Assembly (NCBI GenBank): GCA_036275915.1
Contig: DASUCV010000016.1
Span: 1-39,749 of the forward strand
DNA length: 39,749 bases
DNA from: Candidatus Polarisedimenticolaceae bacterium
GTDB lineage: Bacteria; Acidobacteriota; Polarisedimenticolia; Polarisedimenticolales; DASRJG01
Direction of reading: 5' to 3'
Notes under the pieces: generated by a model
What the model was told of the DNA's origin: nothing
Databases searched by the model: none
The model's input: the letters and a program-made list of their open reading frames with translations, nothing else
Translations under genes and position numbers: made by a program
Shown: positions 10,381 through 17,997 of the stretch, piece by piece
How positions within the stretch are numbered: position 1 is the first letter of the stretch
Layout: each line of letters starts with the position of its first letter

Positions 10381-11399
10381 GCGACCTCTTCCTCCGCGCC
10401 TGCCGCGGCGAGCGTGTCGAGCGGCCCCCCGTGTGGCTCATGCGCCAGGCGGGCCGCTACCTCCCGGAGTACCGCGAGGTCCGATCTCGACACGACTTCT
10501 GGGCGGTCTGCTCGACCCCCGAGCTCGCGGTCCAGGTCACGCTCCAGCCGATCGAGCGGCTCGGCGTCGACGCCGCGATCCTCTTCTCCGACATCCTCAC
10601 GCCCGCGCCGGGCATGGGCCTGTCCGTCGGCTTCCATCCCGGCCCGGTGATCGACCCTCCGGTCCGTACCAAGGCCGACGTCGATCGCCTCCGCATCCCC
10701 GAGATCGAGAGCGCCGTGCCGTTCGTCTTCGAGTCGATCCGCATCCTGCGGCGCGAGCTTACGGGCAAGGTCCCGCTCATCGGCTTCGGCGCCTCGCCGT
10801 TCACCCTCTGCGCGTACCTCTGCGAAGGCGAGGGCTCGCGCTCGTTCGAGCACTGGAAGGGGATGCTCTACAGCGCTCCCGACGTCGCGCACGCCCTCCT
10901 CGAGAAGGTCACCACGACGACGATCGCCTACCTCGTCGCGCAGGTGAGGGCCGGCGCGCAGGTCATCCAGGTGTTCGACACGTGGGCCGGCCTCGTCTCG
11001 CGCGCCGACTACGAGACGTTCGCCCTCCCCTACGTGAAGCGCGTGATCGCGGCCGTGAAGCAAGCCGGCGTCCCCGTCATCTACTTCGCGCTCGACGCGG
11101 CGCACCTCGCCCCCGCCGTGAAGACGAGCGGCGCCGACGTCCTCGGCTGCGATTGGCGGACGAGCCTGACCGACGCTGCGCGCGCGTTCGACGGCAAGCA
11201 CCCGATCCAGGGGAACCTCGACCCGTGCGCCCTTCTCGGCGACGTCGCGACCGTCAAGCGGAGGACCGAGGCGATGCTGACGGAAGGCGCTTCGCTCGCG
11301 GGCCACCTCGCGAACCTCGGCCACGGCATCTTGCCGAATACACCGGTCGCGAACGCCGTCGCGTTCGTGGAGACGGTGAAAGCGTTCAGGGGACAGTAA
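10377..11399 (+). CDS. hemE: Uroporphyrinogen decarboxylase
   Basis: Decarboxylates the four acetate side chains of uroporphyrinogen III to give coproporphyrinogen III; cytoplasmic heme biosynthesis. It is 340 aa. The N-terminal signature PPVWLMRQAGRYLPEY (17-32) supplies R23 and R27 for substrate carboxylates, and the catalytic D72 lies in FSDILTP. The TIM-barrel signature GFGASPFTLCAYL and the C-terminal GHGILPNTPVANA are present. The start is TTG at 10377, overlapping the acyl-CoA dehydrogenase stop (TTGA); it gives the expected N-terminus SDLFLRAC, and no ATG or GTG fits better. The final codons read GGGGACAG before TAA, resembling the repeat cores elsewhere in the window. Confidence 0.95.
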   Translation: MSDLFLRACRGERVERPPVWLMRQAGRYLPEYREVRSRHDFWAVCSTPELAVQVTLQPIERLGVDAAILFSDILTPAPGMGLSVGFHPGPVIDPPVRTKADVDRLRIPEIESAVPFVFESIRILRRELTGKVPLIGFGASPFTLCAYLCEGEGSRSFEHWKGMLYSAPDVAHALLEKVTTTTIAYLVAQVRAGAQVIQVFDTWAGLVSRADYETFALPYVKRVIAAVKQAGVPVIYFALDAAHLAPAVKTSGADVLGCDWRTSLTDAARAFDGKHPIQGNLDPCALLGDVATVKRRTEAMLTEGASLAGHLANLGHGILPNTPVANAVAFVETVKAFRGQ

Positions 11400-11430
11400 C
11401 CAGGTTTTTCCTACACAGGCTGGGTTTTCC

Positions 11431-11473
11431 CGCGTACCACCCACGGTACGTTTTGTACCATCGTTGGTACGCG
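11431..11473. repeat. Nested GGTAC palindromes between convergent hemE and mbfA-like genes
   Basis: Four GGTAC/GTACC half-sites occur in 43 nt. CGTACC-6-GGTACG (11433-11450) and GTACCA-4-TGGTAC (11455-11470) are two adjacent hairpins. Alternatively the outermost nonamers CGCGTACCA (11431-11439) and TGGTACGCG (11465-11473) pair perfectly. It could be a bidirectional terminator, an operator or a repeat remnant; there is no T-run on either strand of the length seen in intrinsic terminators. Confidence 0.55.
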
Positions 11474-11499
11474 GCGAAATGGACCCCTCTCAACCCGGT

Positions 11500-12462
11500 C
11501 TACGAGCTTCCGATGAGGATCCCGCTGAGGAAAACGAGCACGCCGCCGACGACGACCTGGAACGCCGCCTGGAGGAACGGCGTGTCCATGTAACGATTCC
11601 TGATCCACGCGATGACGAACAGCTCGACCGCGACGACGCACGACGCCACCGCCGTCGCGACCATGAACTTCTCGATGAGAAACGGCAGCGCATGGAACAC
11701 GCCGCCGACGAACGTCATCGCGCCGCACACGACGCCGCGCAGGAGCGGCTTCCCCCGCCCCGTGAGGCTGCCGTCGTCCGAGAGCGCCTCGGCGAACCCC
11801 ATGCTGATCCCGGCGCCGACCGACGCCGCGATCCCGACGCGGAACGCGTCCCACGAATTGTGCGTCGCGAACGCCGACGCGAAGAGAGGCGCCAGCGTCG
11901 ACACCGACCCGTCCATCAACCCCGCGAGCCCCGGCTGGACGACCTGGAGAACGAAGAGCTGCCGCGCCGTCCTCGCCTCCGCCGCGCGCTCCGACGCCGG
12001 CTGATGATCCGGGTCGAACGTCATCGACGTGTCCTCGTGCTTCCGCTCTTCGGCCGCGAGGTCGCCGAGCAGCTGCCTCAACTCGGCATCCTTGGCGTGC
12101 GCGGCGGCCTTCTCGTAGAAGCGCGCCGTCTCGAGCTCCATGAGCGCGACTTGCCGCCGGATGCTCTCGGCCGACGGGATGCGCAGGGCCTGCACCGGAT
12201 CGCGCCGCACGAAACCCCGAACGTCGTGCCGCCTGACAAGCGGAATCTCCTCGCCGAACTTCCTGCGGAACATGTCGATGAGGCGGTGCCGGTGCGTGTC
12301 TTCTTGGACGGACATCTCGTCGAGCGACGCCGCCGCGCCCGGATAGTTCGCACGAAGCAGCCGCGCGAACTCCCGGAGGATCCGCGCGTCCTCTTCTTCC
12401 AAGGAGATGGCCAGCGCCAGGACCTCTTGCGGCTTCAGGTCCCTGTACCGTCGACGTCGCAT
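11500..12462 (-). CDS. Membrane-bound ferritin / VIT1-family iron exporter (MbfA-like)
   Basis: A 320-aa fusion. Residues 10-150 are a ferritin-like four-helix domain with candidate di-iron ligands E22/E23, E54 and H57 (EDTH), E109/E111 (ELETARFYEKAA) and E138/E139 plus H142 (EERKHE). Residues 165-320 are a CCC1/VIT1-type membrane domain with five hydrophobic helices (PGLAGLMDGSVSTLAPLFASAF, then GMFAEAL-like GAGISMGFAEALSD). This matches MbfA proteins, which export iron across the inner membrane and protect against iron and peroxide stress. It is convergent with hemE. Manganese cannot be excluded as a substrate. The ATG at 12462 has a purine-rich GGGGGA 8-9 nt upstream. Confidence 0.88.
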   Translation of the reverse strand: MRRRRYRDLKPQEVLALAISLEEEDARILREFARLLRANYPGAAASLDEMSVQEDTHRHRLIDMFRRKFGEEIPLVRRHDVRGFVRRDPVQALRIPSAESIRRQVALMELETARFYEKAAAHAKDAELRQLLGDLAAEERKHEDTSMTFDPDHQPASERAAEARTARQLFVLQVVQPGLAGLMDGSVSTLAPLFASAFATHNSWDAFRVGIAASVGAGISMGFAEALSDDGSLTGRGKPLLRGVVCGAMTFVGGVFHALPFLIEKFMVATAVASCVVAVELFVIAWIRNRYMDTPFLQAAFQVVVGGVLVFLSGILIGSS

Positions 12463-12688
12463 CGGTGTCCCCCGGTGCCGTGGTGGCCGGGGAGATTAGC
12501 ACTTCGGGCAGCGACGGACCGCGACCGTTCCCGGTGCGTTGGATCCACCGCATCGGAGCGTATCTCTCGGATATCACGCCTCCGTTTCGCGGTATAACTG
12601 CGGCATCGGACCCGTCGTCGGCCCCGAATTGTCGCTGTGAGCGCGTGATGCGGATAGCTCAAAGACTGATCGTCTTCAATCCCACCAG
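12463..12688. other. Intergenic region with no supported gene
   Basis: 226 nt between the divergent MbfA-like gene and a small lipoprotein gene. It holds GGTATAAC (12591-12598), a possible -10 for the plus strand without a good -35, and the palindrome GATATC nearby. A small reading frame here has no family features. No iron-responsive operator could be identified with confidence. Confidence 0.4.
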
Positions 12689-13147
12689 ATGAGCGTTCCT
12701 CGGTGCGTAGTCGCACATTCCATGGTGTTGGCGACTGCTTTAGCAGGCTGCAACCAAGGCGCAAGATTCACGCGCACAGGCCAAGCCGACTTCGTGGAAG
12801 TGCGCAACGAGTACACGCTTGTGCTTCTGCGCCCCTCGTTCTTGCAGGCAGCTCTTGGATCCAACTGGGAATCGCAGACGCTGTACTTGAATCCGCCAAC
12901 GTTCTCGCCCGAGTGCGAGCTCATCACGGGCCTTCGACCCTTTCGGCCCCTCGCGAAGGGCGATCCCGTGCTGACTCTGGGTTGCACCGGATGGGAAACC
13001 GGGACGGCGTTACTGTATTCCGTCGAAAACGGCAGTACTGTCGCCCTTCGCATCAATCTTCGAGCTCATCGTATTCAAGCCGATCCTCCGGTGAAGCCTA
13101 ACGGTCCACCGAGATTCCTTGCAGATGGAGGATTGGTGTTCAATTGA
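12689..13147 (+). CDS. Hypothetical lipoprotein
   Basis: A 152-aa protein with a lipoprotein signal peptide; the lipobox LAGC places the lipidated cysteine at C21. The mature part is rich in beta-strand-forming residues, with two further cysteines (in PECELITG and TLGCTGWE) that might form a disulfide. No family is recognised. Base composition and third-position use are visibly less GC-rich than in neighbouring housekeeping genes, suggesting later acquisition or weak selection. It is the first of three plus-strand orphans before 14.4 kb. Confidence 0.65.
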   Translation: MSVPRCVVAHSMVLATALAGCNQGARFTRTGQADFVEVRNEYTLVLLRPSFLQAALGSNWESQTLYLNPPTFSPECELITGLRPFRPLAKGDPVLTLGCTGWETGTALLYSVENGSTVALRINLRAHRIQADPPVKPNGPPRFLADGGLVFN

Positions 13148-13238
13148 GGCGCCTGCGATGACCCGTCCGCCCAGCTACGGCGTCAACCGGCCCGTCCGTC
13201 GCGCGCGTTACGCGTTGCGATAGGCGTTCGGATTACGG

Positions 13239-13781
13239 ATGCGAACCGCAATACGCATGGCGTTGCTCGTGGTGGCTGCGGCAGGGATAGCCAACGCCGC
13301 TCTTGCCGTTATTTGGCGCGGTACGGTCGAACATCAACTCACTGCCCTGTTCGCACCGCTCTGGGTCGGTGTTCCCGTTGGGCTGTGCGCTCTTGTCACC
13401 TTCCTTCTTTTCATGGCAAGCAAACAGCGAGGTCTGCGCCTGATGTCGCAAGCGCTCCTTGTTCTCGCCTTCTTCGCCGTATCGCTACCACTCTCCGCGC
13501 GGTTGGGTGGCTACTTGCAGTACCGCGACATCGTAGCTGCCAAGAACTATTGCGAACGTCTCGTGCCATTGCTTGAAGAGCATCGAAGAAGGCGTGGCAG
13601 CTATCCGATGCGAATCGAGGAGCTGCAGCCGGCGCCGCCACCTCCTCCTCGTCACCTGAGGCACGGCGACTACTACAGGAGCAATGGTCAGCAGTTCGAC
13701 TTCTTCGTGGTCAACAACGGCAGCTTCTTGGAGTACTACACATTCGACAGCACGAGGCGAGAGTGGAAAACCTGGACCTAA
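13239..13781 (+). CDS. Hypothetical membrane protein with pilin-like C-terminal segment
   Basis: 180 aa. Three hydrophobic segments (about 7-25, 38-58 and 68-85) are followed by a soluble tail containing AKNYCERLVPLLEEHRRRRGSYP. That pattern, a helix then RGSYP, resembles the GspG/pseudopilin region before a short beta-sheet, as seen in many small proteins of unknown role. A Pro run (PAPPPPP) separates the helix from the C-terminal beta region. The ATG at 13239 gives the full first segment; a second ATG at 13257 is also possible. Composition is less GC-rich than its surroundings. Function unknown. Confidence 0.6.
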   Translation: MRTAIRMALLVVAAAGIANAALAVIWRGTVEHQLTALFAPLWVGVPVGLCALVTFLLFMASKQRGLRLMSQALLVLAFFAVSLPLSARLGGYLQYRDIVAAKNYCERLVPLLEEHRRRRGSYPMRIEELQPAPPPPPRHLRHGDYYRSNGQQFDFFVVNNGSFLEYYTFDSTRREWKTWT

Positions 13782-13832
13782 GCTCGTCCAACCTTCGCGA
13801 CAGGCGTCGCTCGAGACGCATCTAGGACGACG

Positions 13833-14342
13833 GTGAGCGTTGACACCTGCTGGTCGATGTTCGAGCAAGTGCTCGCAGGCTCGGTTTCCATCTCGGAATT
13901 CGAGCGATGGTTGTACTCGTCGGCCGACCTAGAAGAAAAAGTGGGTGCAGAGGATTATCAGTCTCTCCTTTCGCTCGAGTTCTCTGCTCCGCGCGCTCGC
14001 CATGATCTTAGTCGGCTCCTCCTCGACATTTATGACCGACATCGTCCTGGCGGTTTGGCGCGCGACCGAGCGGAGCGACTAGCCAAGGGGCTGCTCGATG
14101 GTACGGTCGAATTGTTTGCCGCCGTCAGAGGCCTGGCCGAGCTTCACAGCGAGGGTCACGTGTGGGTTCCGGTCGTTTTCGTGGGCATTGATTCCGAGCT
14201 CGGTGAAATTCCTCGGCCAGGGCAATATGCGTTGTGGGACGATAAGGCGCTCGCCGCACGACTCGAGGCAGCGCGACCGATGATCGAGCACTGGCGACGC
14301 GTGGCAGTCAAAGCCGCGAAGGAGATCACCGGTGATCGCTGA
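13833..14342 (+). CDS. Hypothetical cytoplasmic protein, resembles small immunity-type proteins
   Basis: 169 aa, no signal peptide, acidic and largely helical. The N-terminus, FEQVLAGSVSISEFERWLYSSADLEEKVG followed by YQSLLSLEFSAPRARHDLSRLL, has the look of small orphan proteins often found as stand-alone immunity genes for contact-dependent toxins. That is only a resemblance: no toxin gene is in the window. It starts at GTG 13833. It lies in the compositionally distinct patch with two other orphans. Confidence 0.55.
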   Translation: MSVDTCWSMFEQVLAGSVSISEFERWLYSSADLEEKVGAEDYQSLLSLEFSAPRARHDLSRLLLDIYDRHRPGGLARDRAERLAKGLLDGTVELFAAVRGLAELHSEGHVWVPVVFVGIDSELGEIPRPGQYALWDDKALAARLEAARPMIEHWRRVAVKAAKEITGDR

Positions 14343-14468
14343 GTGCCTCGCGCGAGGGGCTAGGCTCTCATGAGCACGAACCTCGATACGTCGCTGGCGT
14401 ATCTTCGCGCTCTTGAGAGTCGAGCGCCGCACATGACGAAGACCGGCCCCAACTCGGGAGGACTCACC

Positions 14469-14945
14469 ATGCGCCGATTCGCGATCTCGCTCGCACTAGC
14501 TGTCGCCGTCGCAATGATCGTCACGGCTTCGATGCCGGCGCGCGCCCAGATGCAGGATCAACATCCCTACGGGACCGGCCCCGAAGCGAAGGCGATGCTC
14601 GAGAAAGCGGTGGCCGCGCTGAAGCAGAACAAGGAGAAGGCCCTGGAGATGTTCAACAAGGGCGAGGGCGGCTTCAGGGACCGCGACCTCTACGTCTTCT
14701 GCGCCGACGCGACGGATGGGAAGCTCACCGCGCACCCCTACCTCAAGGGCGAGCCTCTTCAGGACATTGTCGGGAAGAAGGGTTTCCCCCTCGGCAAGGC
14801 GATCATGGACACCGCCGTCGAGGGGAAGATCCAAGAGGTGACGTACTGGTGGCCTCGCCCCGGCGGCGACAAACCCCTCGAGAAGCACACCTACTTCACG
14901 AAGGTCGTCGGTCAGAACTGCGGCGTCGGGTTCTACAAGGACTAA
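14469..14945 (+). CDS. Exported single-Cache-domain protein
   Basis: 158 aa: signal peptide (residues 1-24, ending MPARAQ), a short helix (EKAVAALKQNKEKALEMFNKGEGG), then one extracytoplasmic Cache fold. The fold motifs are FRDRDLYVFCADATDGKLTAHP, KGFPLGKAIMDTAVEG, and VTYWWPRPGGDKPLEKHTYF ending in CGVGFYK. Cache domains bind small ligands such as carboxylates or amino acids in sensors; this one has no attached signalling domain, so it may be a free periplasmic binding module. ATG 14469 is preceded by GGGAGGA and begins the signal peptide, which is why the longer frame from 14370 was not used. Confidence 0.82.
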   Translation: MRRFAISLALAVAVAMIVTASMPARAQMQDQHPYGTGPEAKAMLEKAVAALKQNKEKALEMFNKGEGGFRDRDLYVFCADATDGKLTAHPYLKGEPLQDIVGKKGFPLGKAIMDTAVEGKIQEVTYWWPRPGGDKPLEKHTYFTKVVGQNCGVGFYKD

Positions 14946-14992
14946 ACCCACGGGTCGTCCAACTCGAAGCTCGTTCGTACGTAGACAGACAT

Positions 14993-16168
14993 ATGGTCGG
15001 CTCGATTCGCCCCGGTTGGATGGCCGCATTCCTGCTGCTCTCGCTCGTCGCCTGCGCGCCTTCGGGCGACGCGACGTCCGCGAAGCACTCCGCCGAGCTT
15101 CACGTCCACACCGATCCGGATCTCGCGCGGCGCCTCGACTCTTGGCGCGCGGAAGCCGGGGTGCCGGGCCTCGGGGCGGCGATCCTGCGCGGCGACGACC
15201 TCGCGGTGGCGGTGGCGGGTGCGCGGCGGATCGATCAACAGGAGCCACTCGTCACGACCGACGCGTTCCACCTCGGGTCGGACACGAAGGCGATCACCGC
15301 GTCGGTGGTCGCGCGCCTCGTCGATCGCGGCGTCCTGCGATGGAACGAGACGCTGAGCGAAGCGATGCCGGACATCGCCGACATGGATGCGGCGTACAAG
15401 CCGGTCACGCTGGACATGCTCATGCGCCACGTCGCCGGGCTCCCGCAGAACGGAGCGTTCACGCCCGAGTTCACGGCGGGGTTCGACGACGAGCACTGGC
15501 CCCTCGCCAAGCAGCGGGCGTGGATGGCGCAACGCTTCCTCTCGCGGCCGCCCGCATTTCCGCCGGGGACGAAGTTCGCGTACTCCAACTACGGCTACCT
15601 GATCCTCGGACACGTCGTCGAGCGCGCCACGGGCGCCGAGTGGGAAGAGCTGGTGCGCCGCGAGGTCTTCGATCCGCTCGGGATGGCGGGGTGCGGGTTC
15701 GGCCCGACGGCGACCGACGTCGCGCCCGCGAACAGCTGGGCGCACGACATGAAGGATGGACGTTACGTCCCCACGGGAGAGGACAACCCGCCGCTGATCG
15801 GGCCGGCGGGCACGGTGCACTGCACGCTGGAATCGTGGGCGCGCTTCGCTCGCGCGCACGCGTTTCCCGACGACGGCGGCTGGATCAGCGCCGCATCGAT
15901 GGCGCACCTGCACGAAGGGCACCCATTCGAGGGTGTCAGCTCGGGGAAGAACATCGCGCTCGGTTGGGGCGTGACGCGCACCGATCCGCCGCGGCTCACG
16001 CACACGGGGAGCAACGGCTACAACGCGGCCGACATCGTCGTGATCCCGGCGCGCCACGCGGCGGTGCTGGTCGTCGTCAACGCCGGAGACGATCGCGCCC
16101 TGGCTCTCTCGGGCAAGGTGCGTGACGCGCTCGTTCAAGAACTCTTGGCCGAGAACAAGCACGGCTGA
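14993..16168 (+). CDS. Serine hydrolase lipoprotein, class C beta-lactamase / PBP fold
   Basis: 391 aa with a lipoprotein signal (LVAC, lipidated C21). The active-site triad motifs are SDTK (S96, K99), YSN (Y197-N199) and HTG (337-339), so all catalytic elements are present. This fold includes beta-lactamases, DD-peptidases and esterases; the HTG in place of KTG and the EstB-like spacing make an esterase or D-aminopeptidase as likely as a beta-lactamase. It is probably attached to a membrane facing the periplasm. It is not obviously coregulated with the Cache protein 47 nt upstream. Confidence 0.88.
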   Translation: MVGSIRPGWMAAFLLLSLVACAPSGDATSAKHSAELHVHTDPDLARRLDSWRAEAGVPGLGAAILRGDDLAVAVAGARRIDQQEPLVTTDAFHLGSDTKAITASVVARLVDRGVLRWNETLSEAMPDIADMDAAYKPVTLDMLMRHVAGLPQNGAFTPEFTAGFDDEHWPLAKQRAWMAQRFLSRPPAFPPGTKFAYSNYGYLILGHVVERATGAEWEELVRREVFDPLGMAGCGFGPTATDVAPANSWAHDMKDGRYVPTGEDNPPLIGPAGTVHCTLESWARFARAHAFPDDGGWISAASMAHLHEGHPFEGVSSGKNIALGWGVTRTDPPRLTHTGSNGYNAADIVVIPARHAAVLVVVNAGDDRALALSGKVRDALVQELLAENKHG

Positions 16169-16184
16169 GTCGTTCGATCGGCGT

Positions 16185-16190
16185 TACAGT
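16185..16190 (+). promoter_or_regulatory. Possible -10 element of the GNAT/methyltransferase pair
   Basis: TACAGT lies 11 nt before the ATG at 16202, the same spacing and context seen before several other genes here. The -35 region is weak. If real, the transcript would have almost no leader. Confidence 0.3.
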
Positions 16191-16201
16191 ACGCGCCGAT
16201 C

Positions 16202-16705
16202 ATGACGAACAGGGCATCGCGCATCGGAAGAGTGATGGACCACCCCGACCTTCAATTGCGCGAAGCGGCCCCGGCCGATGTCGCCGGGCTCGCGACGATC
16301 CGCGCGCGCGAGTGGGGCAGCGAGCCTTACTGGATCGATCGGATCGGCGGCTACATGCGAGGCGAGAAGAATCCCCAGCAGTCTCTCGCGCCGAGAATCG
16401 TCCTCCTCGCCACCGAGGGCGAGCAGCTCGTCGGGTTCATCGCCGGGCATCTCACCGAGCGCCACGCGTGCGAAGGCGAGCTCGAGTGGCTGAACGTGAT
16501 CGAGGAACGCCGCGGCGGAGGGATCGCCGGCGTTCTTCTCGACGCCCTCGCCGCATGGTTCGCGAAGCACGGGGCGAAACGGATCTGCGTCGATGCCGGT
16601 CCGGCGAACGCCCGGGCGCGAACGTTCTACTCCAAGCACGGCGCGCGCGAGCTGAGCCCGCACTGGATGGTATGGGACGACATCGCGGCACACGGTGATC
16701 GATGA
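16202..16705 (+). CDS. GNAT-family N-acetyltransferase
   Basis: 167 aa. It has the GNAT order: substrate helices (APADVAGLATIRAREWG), beta-4 VLLATEGEQLVGFIAGHL, a motif-A-like VIEERRGGGIAGVLLDALAAWF (acetyl-CoA pyrophosphate loop, with the R/Q-x-x-G-x-G/A pattern as ERRGGGIA), and the terminal strand AGPANARARTFYSKHGAREL. It transfers acetyl from acetyl-CoA to an unknown amine. A second in-frame ATG at 16235 is an alternative start. It is coupled to the downstream methyltransferase by an ATGA overlap, suggesting the two modify a common or related substrate. Confidence 0.88.
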   Translation: MTNRASRIGRVMDHPDLQLREAAPADVAGLATIRAREWGSEPYWIDRIGGYMRGEKNPQQSLAPRIVLLATEGEQLVGFIAGHLTERHACEGELEWLNVIEERRGGGIAGVLLDALAAWFAKHGAKRICVDAGPANARARTFYSKHGARELSPHWMVWDDIAAHGDR

Positions 16706-17496
16706 GTCCCTTCGTCTTCGACGAGCTCGCGCTCCAGCAGCTCGAGGTCATGTACCGGTCGCGCGACGCGGGCCGCCGGCGCAGCCTGGCCCGTGAGGCG
16801 CTCGGCGCTCGCGCCGGCGATCGCGTCCTCGACGTCGGGTGCGGGCCCGGTTTCCTCTCGGCGGAGCTCCTCGCGGAGGTCGGTCCGTCGGGTGCGGTCG
16901 TCGGGATCGATGCCAGCGCACCGATGCTCGCGGCGGCGGCTCGACGCTGCGAGGCGCTCGGCCACGCGTCCTTCCATGCGGGCGATGCGACGCGGCTTCC
17001 CGTGGACGATGCGAGCTTCGATCGCGTGATCTGCGTTCAGGTGCTCGAGTTCGTCCCCGACGTCCCCGCGGCGCTTCGAGAGTTCCACCGTGCTCTACGT
17101 CCCGGCGGTCGCGTGCTCGTCTGGGACATCGACTGGTCGACGCTGTCGTGGCATTCGGCGGAGCCGGAGCGGATGCGGCGCATGCTCCAGGCGTGGGACC
17201 GGCATCTCGCCCACCCGGCGCTACCGCGCACGCTCACCACGGCACTTCGCGACGCGGGCTTCACCGACGTCCGGGCCGAAGGGCACGCCTTCACGACGAA
17301 CGTCCTCGATTCCGAGACCTACGGCGGCCTTTCGCTCGGAATCGTCGAGCGCTACCTCATGGGTCTCGACGATCTCGACCGCGAGGAGACCAAGTCGTGG
17401 GCCGACGAGCAGCGCGATCTCGGTCGGCGCGGCGAGTACTACTACTCCGTCACGCAGGTGTGCTTCACCGCGACCCGTCCCGCGACTTCCGAGTGA
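16702..17496 (+). CDS. Class I SAM-dependent methyltransferase
   Basis: 264 aa. Motif I is VLDVGCGPG (42-50), followed by VVGIDASAPML (acidic residue binding the ribose), HAGDATRLPVDDASFD and VLEFVPDVPAALREFHRALRPGGRVLV. This is the UbiE/Methyltransf_11 layout. The C-terminal third (RMLQAWDRHLAHP... YYYSVTQVCFTA) is typical of small-molecule methyltransferases. The substrate cannot be assigned. It overlaps the GNAT gene by ATGA. Confidence 0.9.
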   Translation: MSPFVFDELALQQLEVMYRSRDAGRRRSLAREALGARAGDRVLDVGCGPGFLSAELLAEVGPSGAVVGIDASAPMLAAAARRCEALGHASFHAGDATRLPVDDASFDRVICVQVLEFVPDVPAALREFHRALRPGGRVLVWDIDWSTLSWHSAEPERMRRMLQAWDRHLAHPALPRTLTTALRDAGFTDVRAEGHAFTTNVLDSETYGGLSLGIVERYLMGLDDLDREETKSWADEQRDLGRRGEYYYSVTQVCFTATRPATSE

Positions 17497-17652
17497 ACTC
17501 ACCCGCGGTCGCTGCATCCGCAGAAGACGCCGCTGATCGTGCCATGGGAGCTACCTTTCCGCTCGCTCACGGGTATTTATCAGGGAGTCGCCCGTCGCGT
17601 ACGGATGCCGAACCGAGACCCCTCGTCGCATCGGGGAGGGAAGGAGGCACTC

Positions 17653-17973
17653 GTGAACAACAAGGTCCTCGTGACTCTCTTCTGTCTCGCGCTTGTCTCT
17701 GTTGGAACCTCGGGATGCGGTCAGAAAGACGTGCTGACAGACGGGCCGGACACCCTCTTCCTCACGGGAACGGTCTCATCGTTCGCACGAGAAGGCAGGT
17801 GCTGGTCGATCACCACGGTGGGTGGCAAGGTCTACGAGCTGATGAACCTGCCGGGCGCGTTCAAGGTTGAAGGGATACCCGTGAAGGCAGTGGTCAACCT
17901 CCGGGTCGACATGCCCAGCATGTGCATGCTCGGCCCAATCGCCGAGGTGCTTCAGATAGCCAAAGGTCCTTGA
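17653..17973 (+). CDS. Small hypothetical lipoprotein
   Basis: 106 aa. Start at GTG 17653 with a strong AAGGAGG (17641-17647) five nt upstream; the longer frame from 17539 has no signal peptide at its N-terminus. The lipobox TSGC gives lipidated C22. The mature domain of about 80 residues is beta-rich (LTGTVSSF, CWSITTVGGKVYEL, VKAVVNLRVDM, GPIAEVLQI), with two Cys that could pair. It looks like a small beta-barrel but no family name can be given. Composition is less GC-rich than its neighbours. It is convergent with the AIM24-like gene. Confidence 0.7.
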   Translation: MNNKVLVTLFCLALVSVGTSGCGQKDVLTDGPDTLFLTGTVSSFAREGRCWSITTVGGKVYELMNLPGAFKVEGIPVKAVVNLRVDMPSMCMLGPIAEVLQIAKGP

Positions 17974-17997
17974 TCCGCCGCGGCCCTTGAGGATCGA

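Noticed and set aside
12650-12692. tRNA-like string (GGATAGCTCA ... TTCAATCCCACCA)
   Set aside because: Only about 40 nt separate the D-arm-like and T-arm-like words; no acceptor stem or anticodon arm forms, so it is not a tRNA and too weak to call a fragment.
13833-14342. Toxin-immunity system
   Set aside because: Only a resemblance of one small protein; no toxin, secretion-linked domain or repeat-rich gene is nearby, so no system is claimed.
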